NCBI GenBank assembly: GCA_017438745.1 | Contig: JAFRUS010000096.1 | Location: forward strand, 1 to 54,500 | Origin: Oscillospiraceae bacterium | Lineage (GTDB): Bacteria > Bacillota > Clostridia > Oscillospirales > Ruminococcaceae | Direction: 5' to 3' | Length of the DNA: 54,500 nt | Program-made: the position numbers and the translations under genes | Part shown: positions 41,837-49,310 of the stretch, in pieces | Layout of the letters: each line of letters starts with the position of its first letter | How positions within the stretch are numbered: the first letter of the stretch is position 1 | The notes under the pieces: generated by a model | Seen by the model: only the letters and a program-made list of their open reading frames with translations | What the model was told of the DNA's origin: nothing | Databases searched by the model: none

Positions 41837-41926
41837 ACATCCGGCTTCGCCGGATGCTGGAAGAGGATGAATCTGCGGGGCTTTGCCCCGGTCCCTTTAC
41901 AGATCAGTAAACTGATCTTCGTTAAT
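41837..41926. repeat. Intergenic structured repeat, degenerate copy
   Basis: ACATCCGGC/GCCGGATG, GCGGGGC/GCCCCGG and GATCAG/CTGATC hairpins stand in the order seen in the copies at 27146 and 48043, but the inverted ends are lost. Confidence 0.55.
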
Positions 41927-41960
41927 AAGTTAGCAAAAGCTTACCTGTTTGTTTTAAAAA

Positions 41961-41981
41961 ACGTCTGCTTACGCAGACGCT
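41961..41981 (-). terminator. Terminator after suf genes
   Basis: CGTCTGC/GCAGACG (41962-41968 with 41973-41979), followed leftward by TTTTTTAAAAC. A second inverted repeat (GTGAATGCAA region, 41990-42009) lies just before it. Confidence 0.85.
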
Positions 41982-42012
41982 TTTTATCGTGAATGCAATT
42001 TGCGTTCACGTA

Positions 42013-42930
42013 TTATTTAAGAAATCCGTCAATGATCTTTCTTTCGGCTTCTTCCTCGGTAAGTCCGAGAGTACAGAGCTTTGTGATCTGCTCGCCTGCG
42101 ATCTTTCCGATGGCTGCCTCGTGGATAAGTGAAGCATCGATGTTGCCGGCAAAAAGGCCCGGAACAGCGTTTACACGGCCGTTTTCAGAAAGGATAGCAT
42201 CGCATTCGGAGTGACCTGTACATCTGCAGTTACCGTTGATAGTCGAAATAAATTCCTGATATGAATTCCCGCGCGCAACTGATCTTGAAACGAGATCAAC
42301 GCTTGAACCGTCGCCGTTCATATCCACCTTGAAGTCTGACTTTGCCTTTTCATCGCCCTCGGTCATAAGACGTTCTCTGATAACGAGCTTTGCGTCCTTT
42401 CCGAGCTTGGCGGTTGTGAGACGGCTTGTGGATGTAACGCCGCCTATCTGGACTGTATCCATTTCCATGTATGAGTTTTCATCCATTTCAACGTCAGTAA
42501 CAGGGTCGATCCTCTTTGCACCCTTGCCGTTGCCGGTACCGATGTGCTTTTCCTTGTAGAGAACTTTTGCATTTTTGCCGATGAAGAAGCGGTGGATACC
42601 GTTGTGTCTTGCTTCCTCCTCGCCTTCGCTGTGAACGCCGCATCCGGCTACGATGATAACGTCAGCACCATCCTCAACGATGAAGTCATTGTAAACAAGA
42701 TCGTTTACGCCGGCCTTGGTAACGCACGCAGGGATGTAAACTGTCTCATTCTGAGCCTTTGAACTGATCTTTATAACGATACCCGGATTGTCACTCTTAG
42801 GTTCTATTTTGATGTTCTCGGATGACTGTCTTCCTGCGCATCCGCCGTCTTCACGGATATTGTATGCGCCCTTGTAGCTGCCGTCCCAGTCTGAAACCAC
42901 GCTGAGAAGCTGTTCTGTAATACTGTTCAT
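42013..42930 (-). CDS. SufB/SufD-type Fe-S assembly protein
   Basis: 305 residues, much shorter than SufB (about 480). It retains the right-handed beta-helix core and the C-terminal SufBD block: CTGHSECDAILSENGRVNAV, then PGLFAGNIDASLIHEAAIGK and LGLTEEEAERKIIDGFL. It scaffolds Fe-S clusters with the SufC ATPase encoded just upstream; its ATG overlaps the sufC stop (TAATG). No SufS, SufU or SufE is nearby, so this is the minimal two-gene form seen in many anaerobes and archaea. The Cys in CTGHSEC and the Glu/His in IHEAAIG are candidate cluster ligands. Confidence 0.9.
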   Translation of the reverse strand: MNSITEQLLSVVSDWDGSYKGAYNIREDGGCAGRQSSENIKIEPKSDNPGIVIKISSKAQNETVYIPACVTKAGVNDLVYNDFIVEDGADVIIVAGCGVHSEGEEEARHNGIHRFFIGKNAKVLYKEKHIGTGNGKGAKRIDPVTDVEMDENSYMEMDTVQIGGVTSTSRLTTAKLGKDAKLVIRERLMTEGDEKAKSDFKVDMNGDGSSVDLVSRSVARGNSYQEFISTINGNCRCTGHSECDAILSENGRVNAVPGLFAGNIDASLIHEAAIGKIAGEQITKLCTLGLTEEEAERKIIDGFLK

Positions 42931-43664
42931 TATAAAGCTCCTCCTTCATTTGTCCTGAGCGAGCAGCGTGTTGCTGCCGTCTTGTCCATAAGTGAAGGGA
43001 ATATTTCTTCCCTTGTGCCCATCTTTGAGACCTTGCCTTCTGCAACTACTGCAATGTAGTCAGCAATATTCATTATTCTCTCCTGATGTGAGATGATAAG
43101 GAGTGAACGGTCACTGTCCTTCTTGATATTTTCAAAAGCCTCGATAAGGCTTGTAAAGCTCCAGAGGTCGATACCTGCTTCCGGTTCGTCGAAAACGAGT
43201 ATCTTTGCGTCTTTTCTTGCAAGAACTGTTGCTATTTCGATTCTCTTGCTTTCACCGCCTGAAAGGCTTGCATCAGCTTCCCTGTCGATATAGTCGCGTC
43301 CGCAGAGGCCGACAGTTGCAAGTAGATGGCACACTTCAGCACTTGTAAGCTCTTTTCCCGCTGAAATGGAAAGAAGATCACGAACTGTAAGGCCCTTGAA
43401 ACGTACAGGCTGCTGGAAAGCATAGGCAAGGCCGTGTCTTGAACGCTCCGTTATACTCCAGTCTGTGATGTCTTTTCCGTCTGCTATGATCTGACCGCCT
43501 TCCGGCTTGTAAAGACCTGCTATCACCTTCGCAAGTGAGGTCTTTCCGCCTCCGTTCGGTCCTGTAATTACTGTAAGTTTTCCGTCCGGTACTGTAAGAT
43601 CAACACCGTTCAGAATGCTTTCACCGGTCTCAGTGGACCATCTTATATCTTTAAGCTGCAGCAT
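42930..43664 (-). CDS. sufC: SufC Fe-S assembly ATPase
   Basis: 244 residues. ABC ATPase: Walker A GPNGGGKTSLAKVI (about 36-49), Q loop YAFQQPVRF, signature LSGGESKRIEIATVLARKDA, Walker B ILVFDEPEAGIDLWS and the H loop SHQER. The YAFQQPVRFKGL and DEPEAGID sequences are typical of SufC. It drives conformational change in its SufB/D partner, encoded in a one-base overlap. Confidence 0.95.
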   Translation of the reverse strand: MLQLKDIRWSTETGESILNGVDLTVPDGKLTVITGPNGGGKTSLAKVIAGLYKPEGGQIIADGKDITDWSITERSRHGLAYAFQQPVRFKGLTVRDLLSISAGKELTSAEVCHLLATVGLCGRDYIDREADASLSGGESKRIEIATVLARKDAKILVFDEPEAGIDLWSFTSLIEAFENIKKDSDRSLLIISHQERIMNIADYIAVVAEGKVSKMGTREEIFPSLMDKTAATRCSLRTNEGGAL

Positions 43665-43702
43665 TTAAAATACTACCACCCTTTCTGTTATCATTGAGAA
43701 GA

Positions 43703-43742
43703 TTATCCCCACCCCCAGCCCCCTCCCCAGGGAGGGGGCTGA
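43703..43742. repeat. C-rich intergenic hairpin repeat, copy 1
   Basis: CCCCACCCCCAGCC followed by CCCCCTCCC/GGGAGGGGG. The same unit recurs at 52219-52255 and 52479-52513 in the other orientation, and part of it closes the window near 54481. Confidence 0.8.
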
Positions 43743-43748
43743 GCTGAG

Positions 43749-43876
43749 CATTTCTGCTTCTTTGATTATCATATTTATTCCCGTCCCGGAAAGAAGCCGA
43801 GCCGGACATTTCTGCTTCTTTGATTATCATATTATTCCGTCCCGGAAAGAAGCCGGGCCGGACATTTCCGCTTCAT
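43749..43876. repeat. Tandem repeat of about 57 bp
   Basis: Two units (43749-43806, 58 bp; 43807-43862, 56 bp) share CATTTCTGCTTCTTTGATTA, later ATTCCCGTCCCGGAAAGAAG-like sequence and CCGGGCCGGA-like ends. A partial third unit starts at 43863. It fills the gap upstream of sufC together with the C-rich hairpin. No coding frame. Confidence 0.85.
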
Positions 43877-43939
43877 TAGTTATCAGAAAAATCTATATCT
43901 AAGTATATCATACAGAAGGCGGAAAGTCAAAAGAATTCG

Positions 43940-46900
43940 CTATTCAAGAATACTCATAATATCGTCTGCCGACATATGCATGATGTCGCCTTCGCCGTTC
44001 ACCGCAATGTCGTAGAGTTCGGCTTTTTTCGTCTGAAGATCGATTATCTTTTCCTCGATAGTCCTGTCGGTTATAAGCTTGTAGATCTGGACATTTCTCT
44101 TCTGACCGATACGATAAGCACGGTCGGACGCCTGATTTTCCGCCGACAGATTCCACCACGGATCGTAGTGGATGACAATATCAGCACCGGTAAGGTTAAG
44201 TCCCGTGCCGCCGGCCTTCAGCGAGATGAGGAAAACATTGGTGTCGTCGGCGTTGAAGTCATTTACAAGCTGAATTCTGTCCGCCGGCTTTGTCTGTCCG
44301 GTGATCGTGTAGTAGCTTATACCTTCCTCGTCAAGACGCTTCGAGATAATGTCGAGCATCGATGTAAACTGTGAGAACAGAAGTATCTTGTGTCCGGATC
44401 CCACGCAGCTGCTTACAAGGTCTATGCACTGTTCAAGCTTGGCACTGCCGCCCTCGTAATTGTCGTAAACCAGCGACGGATCGCAGCAGATCTGTCTGAG
44501 GCGTGTGAGCATTGCAAGTATCTTGATGCGGTCGGCTCCGTCCTTTAAGTCCTTTGCAAGCGTCTTCTTGACGTCAGCCACATTTGCCGAGTAGACCTTA
44601 CTCTGCTCCTCGCCCATGTTTGCGTACATTATGGTTTCCGTCTTGTCCGGCAGTTCCTTTAAAACTTCCTTTTTCATTCTTCTTAAGATAAACGGAGAAA
44701 CGACCTTCTGAAGCTCACTTATGACTCTCGTTTCTTTCTTGGCGGTTATCGGCGCCTCGAAATTCTTTCTGAAGTAGGTGTAGGCGAACAGATAATCCGG
44801 CATTATGTAGTCAAAGATGCTCCAGAGTTCCGCAAGGCTGTTTTCCACAGGCGTACCCGTAAGAGCAAATTTAACTTCGGCTTTTATGGATTTTACCGCC
44901 TTTGCAGCCTGTGTATTCTGGTTTTTGATATACTGCGCTTCATCAATGAACTGGAATGCAAAATCCAGATCCTCATATTTGTCGATGTCGCGTGTAAGCA
45001 GTGAATACGGCGTTACGATAACATCGTATTTAGTTATATCAGCGAAAAGCTCCTCACGGGCCTGCACTGTACCGATAACGGTAAGCACGGAAAGTTCCGG
45101 AGCAAAACGTTCGGTCTCATTTTTCCAGTTGAGCGTCAGCGAAGCCGGGCAGACTACCAGTGCCGGCTTTCTTATCCCGTCAGGATTCTGCTTGTTGTCA
45201 AGTATCAGTGAAATGGCCTGAAGCGTTTTACCGAGGCCCATGTCGTCCGCAAGTATACCGCCGAAATGATAGGCTGAAATTGTCTTCATCCAGCGGAAGC
45301 CGTACTTCTGGTACTCACGCATTACATCGTCAAGTGATTCCGGAACCGCAAGCTGATCAGAGTCTTCCATCATCATTCCGTAGCTGCTTACGATCTTTTT
45401 AAAGTCCGCACTTCTGTTTATTCTCAGGTTCTCGCAGTTTTTCTTAAGGCTGTCAAGGTAGAGCATACGGTACTTCGGTACCTTCAGATTCTCCTTAAGA
45501 AGCTGCTTTTCACTTATGTTAAGGTTTTCGGCAACGTCTGAAAGCTCGGTCATCGCATCGGTAAGGAGAGCGAAACTTCCGTCCTTCAGGCGGTGATACT
45601 TCGCACCCCTGCGGTAGCTCTTGAGCATCTCAACAAGCTCGCCCGTGGTGTATCCTTCCGCGGTTATGTCAAGAGCAAGAAGTGAACCGGAAGGACGTAT
45701 GCCGATAGCAGGTCTTACCGGAGCCCTTACGCCTATCTTTTTGAAGGCATCGCTCACAAAGACTTCCATACAGCTTTCAAGCTCGGTCAGTCCGGATGTC
45801 AGAAGTTCGAAAAGATTATTGTCTCCGTGCAGGAACCATGTGTCAGGATCCGTCACGCTCTGTTCAGTGAAAAACTTAAGAAATGTATTCTTTATAAGCC
45901 GCTCGGCCTTGTAGTCGCAGAACGGATTTTTCTTCTGGTCATAGAAGCCGGAAAACTTTCTGTCCCCGTAAACGAACTCCGGCCTTGCCGAAATACCGTC
46001 ATCCACGCAGTCGATGTAGAGATGCGCTTCAAGCTCCGGCGGAGCGTATTCTTCGAGTTTGTCTGCTCCCCTGATATCAATGTATTTAAGCACCGGCTTC
46101 AGAACGCCGCTGTAGAAAGCGCTCATGTTGTCGTTGCTTATATACAGACTCTTCATCTGCGAGCAGATGTTTATCAGTTTCAGAGTGGTTCCTGAAAATC
46201 CTGTGTCGGTTATATAGACTCTGCGTTTCTCATGGTCGATAAAGCAGCATCGCTTTCCGGTACCGTAACATTCCGGATAGGAAAGTATACGTATAGCGTA
46301 TCCGTTTTCATCCGCACGGACTATCTCGGCGTCAATATGAGGATTTTTAAAGCGGACGGAATACATCATACCGTCTATCTCGACTTCCCTGCCGTTAAAC
46401 AGTCTGAAGAAAACATCCAGATTCTTTCCCCTGACCGTGATGTGCTTTTTCGGTGCCTTGTTTCTGGTCTTGGCAAGGTCAAGAACCACCGATGTGTAGA
46501 TATAAAAGCACACTTCAAGCAGTCTTCTGCTGTCTTCGTCAAGATCACTGTAACGGTGCATCATCACGCATTTTTTGCCGTACTGCAGAGGCATCTCGGA
46601 TTCAAATGCAGCCTTAAGATCCGGAATACTGGAAACTGCATACAGTTTGTCTCCGCCTGCTTTCAGTGAACACTGTATTTCCCTGTCTTTAGTCGTTATG
46701 ACCGGAATGATTCTTTTAACAGGTTCAAGAGGGGTCTCGTCATCAGCATCATCGACCTCGAGATCATTCATAAGGTGATTAAAAACGGCCTTGCGTCTTT
46801 TTTCAAGGTCATTTTTAAAATTATCCTTTATATAAAACAGGCAGGCTGCCTGATGTCTGCACAGTTCTCTGTTATGGACATACTGGCATGAACAGTAAGT

Positions 46901-47119
46901 ATCGCTGACATCTCCGTCATCAGTAACGGTAATGTAAGTACGCGTTCCGTAATAATGATTGTCTTCCGGCTTCAGCCAGAATGTGTAGCTGCCGTCAATG
47001 CTCAGCTCTCCGCTGGTTATACAGTTTTTCGAGTAAAGTATTCTGCCTTCTTCAAGAATTTTTTTCTGTATAAAAGGATCTTTTACAGAATCAAAATCAT
47101 AAATGTTAATAACGATCAC
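43940..47119 (-). CDS. SWIM zinc finger SNF2-family DNA translocase
   Basis: 1059 residues. An N-terminal SWIM zinc finger (CSCQYVHNRELCRHQAACLF, about 77-97) is followed by a long middle region. The SNF2 helicase core begins near residue 625: GGILADDMGLGKTLQAISLI (Walker A), FIDEAQYIKN (DEAQ), LTGTPVENSLAELWSIFDYI. The helicase C lobe follows: LLFSQFTSMLDII, FLISLKAGGTGLNLTGAD and ASDRAYRIGQKRNVQIYKL. It is a double-stranded DNA translocase that remodels protein-DNA complexes. The start is GTG (47119) with a purine-rich but weak RBS. It is 20 bp after a small membrane-protein gene. Confidence 0.95.
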   Translation of the reverse strand: MIVINIYDFDSVKDPFIQKKILEEGRILYSKNCITSGELSIDGSYTFWLKPEDNHYYGTRTYITVTDDGDVSDTYCSCQYVHNRELCRHQAACLFYIKDNFKNDLEKRRKAVFNHLMNDLEVDDADDETPLEPVKRIIPVITTKDREIQCSLKAGGDKLYAVSSIPDLKAAFESEMPLQYGKKCVMMHRYSDLDEDSRRLLEVCFYIYTSVVLDLAKTRNKAPKKHITVRGKNLDVFFRLFNGREVEIDGMMYSVRFKNPHIDAEIVRADENGYAIRILSYPECYGTGKRCCFIDHEKRRVYITDTGFSGTTLKLINICSQMKSLYISNDNMSAFYSGVLKPVLKYIDIRGADKLEEYAPPELEAHLYIDCVDDGISARPEFVYGDRKFSGFYDQKKNPFCDYKAERLIKNTFLKFFTEQSVTDPDTWFLHGDNNLFELLTSGLTELESCMEVFVSDAFKKIGVRAPVRPAIGIRPSGSLLALDITAEGYTTGELVEMLKSYRRGAKYHRLKDGSFALLTDAMTELSDVAENLNISEKQLLKENLKVPKYRMLYLDSLKKNCENLRINRSADFKKIVSSYGMMMEDSDQLAVPESLDDVMREYQKYGFRWMKTISAYHFGGILADDMGLGKTLQAISLILDNKQNPDGIRKPALVVCPASLTLNWKNETERFAPELSVLTVIGTVQAREELFADITKYDVIVTPYSLLTRDIDKYEDLDFAFQFIDEAQYIKNQNTQAAKAVKSIKAEVKFALTGTPVENSLAELWSIFDYIMPDYLFAYTYFRKNFEAPITAKKETRVISELQKVVSPFILRRMKKEVLKELPDKTETIMYANMGEEQSKVYSANVADVKKTLAKDLKDGADRIKILAMLTRLRQICCDPSLVYDNYEGGSAKLEQCIDLVSSCVGSGHKILLFSQFTSMLDIISKRLDEEGISYYTITGQTKPADRIQLVNDFNADDTNVFLISLKAGGTGLNLTGADIVIHYDPWWNLSAENQASDRAYRIGQKRNVQIYKLITDRTIEEKIIDLQTKKAELYDIAVNGEGDIMHMSADDIMSILE

Positions 47120-47139
47120 TCTTTTCTTTCGGTATGAAG

Positions 47140-47814
47140 TTATTCTTCATGTTCAGACGGATCTGAATAAAATCTTTCCGGGACATCCGGCATACTTACT
47201 CCCGGCATTTCGTACATTTCCTTTTTTTCGAGTTTCACTCCCGTGTGCTGATCATCGTAAACTGTATTCATATCCACTTCATCCATAACCGAAGAAGCTT
47301 TTTTCCTGTATACAGTCATATCATTGTCAGGAGTATATTCCTTTCTTTCCCGCTCGATCTTTGCAAGCTCAGTAAAATACGGATAACCCGGCTGCGATGA
47401 AAGTTCAAACTCCTGCTCTTTGTGTTTTGATATTATAAACGCTTCCACTGCAAGGATCAGATGTCCGGCTATGGCGATAAAATAATCTATGTACAGCTTA
47501 TTGAAGCATACGTAAATAAGGTAAAGTGCAAACAGCAGCAGATTAAATACCGCAATGACAAGCAGCCCGAAGGTCTTTAGCGACTTTCGCATACAGAAGC
47601 CGCAGGTCACTGCATTAAGAATGAGTCCGCTTAACATAAATACGTTAAATCCGCCTATTACAGTAAACGTAAACTGTGCAGCCAGAAGAACACAGCTTAT
47701 AATAAAAAACACCGTCCTCGTGTTTTTTATTTTCTTCATTGCAAGAAAATTTCTGTTTAGTTCAGCACCCAGAAAGTCTTCATTCATCCCTGAATATCCG
47801 TTTTGTCTGCCCAT
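47140..47814 (-). CDS. Membrane protein of unknown function
   Basis: 224 residues from the ATG at 47814, with GGAGGAG 8 bases upstream; the frame open to 47844 lacks an RBS. Four hydrophobic helices lie about residues 30-130 (VFFIISCVLLAAQFTFTVIG, LILNAVTCGFCM, TFGLLVIAVFNLLLFALYLI, YFIAIAGHLILAVEAFI). The C-terminal 90 residues are soluble and charged (FTELAKIERERKEYTPDNDM). I do not recognise a family. It is upstream of and in line with the SNF2 gene. Confidence 0.7.
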   Translation of the reverse strand: MGRQNGYSGMNEDFLGAELNRNFLAMKKIKNTRTVFFIISCVLLAAQFTFTVIGGFNVFMLSGLILNAVTCGFCMRKSLKTFGLLVIAVFNLLLFALYLIYVCFNKLYIDYFIAIAGHLILAVEAFIISKHKEQEFELSSQPGYPYFTELAKIERERKEYTPDNDMTVYRKKASSVMDEVDMNTVYDDQHTGVKLEKKEMYEMPGVSMPDVPERFYSDPSEHEE

Positions 47815-48042
47815 CGTTTCATCTCCTCCGAAAACGAAAAACATGCAGCAGAGAGTCTGCGGAAACTTTGCCCCGCCTCTCCCGCTCTCATTAAATAATA
47901 TACAACTATAATTATACCTTATATGCCGGCGTTATTCAAGTACATTTATCAAACCGTTTCTCCGCTCCCTGCCCTGCCGGTCAGCACTGTCAAAAATGCC
48001 GTACCAGGCAGTCCGGTACGGCATTCATTGAGGCGCTTATTC

Positions 48043-48155
48043 AGGGAAACACTGATTAAACCGGAAATCCGGCTTCGCCGGATTTCCGGAGGTGGGATTT
48101 GCAGGGCTTCGCCCCGAACCCCCACGCTGATTTATGAATTAATCAACGTTTCCTT
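48043..48155. repeat. Intergenic structured repeat, copy C
   Basis: It begins AGGGAAACACTGATTAA and ends TTAATCAACGTTTCCTT. Between are CCGGAAATCCGGC/GCCGGATTTCCGG, GGGCTTCGCCC and a CTGATTT-ATGAATTAATCA arm, as in the copy at 27146-27261. Its right end runs into the stop codon of the DUF4349 gene. The rest of the 47815-48153 gap holds a GTACC/GGTAC hairpin (48000-48020) and no gene. Confidence 0.8.
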
Positions 48156-49293
48156 ATTTGTCTTCTGTATCCTTCATTACTTTATCAGTGTTTTCGGCTT
48201 TGATCTTCTCTGCTTCCTTCATTCTTTCAGCCATCTTCGCTGCCTTCTTTTCCTTTCTCTTCCTGCCGGCATTCGCAAGAGCCTTTACGATCTTCACAAA
48301 CAGGAATATTCCGAGTCCGAAAAGGATAAGATAAGGAAGAGCGTAGATAAGGAAGAACAGGAGATTTTCAAGGAAATTAAGGAATCCTTTTCCTGCATCC
48401 TTAAGTGTATTTGAAAGTCTTTCTCCGAATGTATCAGTGTGTACCGGTTCTGCATGATATTCCTTTACTTCGTTGATAGTTACGTAAACATAGGAATAAG
48501 CTACGTCGGTCTTTATCTGGTTCATTCGTGTCTTAAGCTTTGCTATCTCAACCTGTACACCGGTAAGCTTTTCTTCGATTGCAACGGCGTTTGCCTCGTC
48601 CTGTGCCTTGGCAAGAAGTTCAAGATATCTGTTTTCCTTCTGCTCATAGATCTTAAGTGTGGTCGAAAGATCAGAGTACTCCTGGCTTACATTTTCGGCA
48701 GATGCATTCTTGCTTCTCAGGTCACCGAGTCCTGCGACTTCATTGCAGAAATCATCATACACTCTGCTCGGTACTCTGACCGTTGCGCGGTATGTGCTCC
48801 ACTTTTCTGCCTTTTCGTCATACCATCTGCTCATGTTTCCGCCGTCGTTGAAATCTTCCGACTCAACAAAGCCCTGATACTGTTTGAGCATTGCCCTGAA
48901 GTTTTCCACTGACGGGTCAAAATCAAGAACGTCGATACCCATTGTGCATGAGTAGATAAGCATTTCAGCATTTATTGATTCCGTGCTGATGTCAGTGTTC
49001 TGTACCTTTTCAGTCTGCGGATCCGCTGTTTCTTCTCCGTAAACAGTACGGCCGTTTTCATCTGCTGCCTCTGATGCATAGTCGCCGAGGGCAGTTCCGT
49101 CATCATAGTTTTCATAAGCAGCACCCTCTGTCTTTGACTTGTAATCCGCCTGGATACCGCGCGAGTTTGTGCTGTTGGTATATGCCATATCCGAAGCCAT
49201 TTCAAATTTCGGTGCTCCGCATGAAGTAAGAAGTGCCACGCATACCAGGAAAACCGCTGCAGCCTTTGTGTAGTTTCTGTTATTCTTTTTCAT
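48154..49293 (-). CDS. DUF4349 lipoprotein
   Basis: 379 residues from the ATG at 49293 (GGAGG 8 bases upstream); an ATG two codons earlier is too close to that site. The signal peptide ends in lipobox ALLTSC-GAP. An acidic linker follows. The DUF4349 region runs from about 105 to 345, with CTMGIDVLDFDPSVENFRAM, then TYRATVRVPSRVYDDFCNEV, a coiled coil (EQKENRYLELLAKAQDEANA), and a transmembrane helix near 310-332. A basic cytosolic tail closes it. It follows the sigma factor and beta-propeller genes by 17 bp. The function is unknown; the position suggests an envelope-stress output or sensor. Confidence 0.88.
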   Translation of the reverse strand: MKKNNRNYTKAAAVFLVCVALLTSCGAPKFEMASDMAYTNSTNSRGIQADYKSKTEGAAYENYDDGTALGDYASEAADENGRTVYGEETADPQTEKVQNTDISTESINAEMLIYSCTMGIDVLDFDPSVENFRAMLKQYQGFVESEDFNDGGNMSRWYDEKAEKWSTYRATVRVPSRVYDDFCNEVAGLGDLRSKNASAENVSQEYSDLSTTLKIYEQKENRYLELLAKAQDEANAVAIEEKLTGVQVEIAKLKTRMNQIKTDVAYSYVYVTINEVKEYHAEPVHTDTFGERLSNTLKDAGKGFLNFLENLLFFLIYALPYLILFGLGIFLFVKIVKALANAGRKRKEKKAAKMAERMKEAEKIKAENTDKVMKDTEDK

Positions 49294-49310
49294 ATTCATT
49301 TCCTCCCCAA

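Noticed and set aside
45621..46669. Plus-strand frames of up to 145 codons opposite the SNF2 gene
   Set aside because: Antisense shadows of a conserved gene; no domain or RBS.
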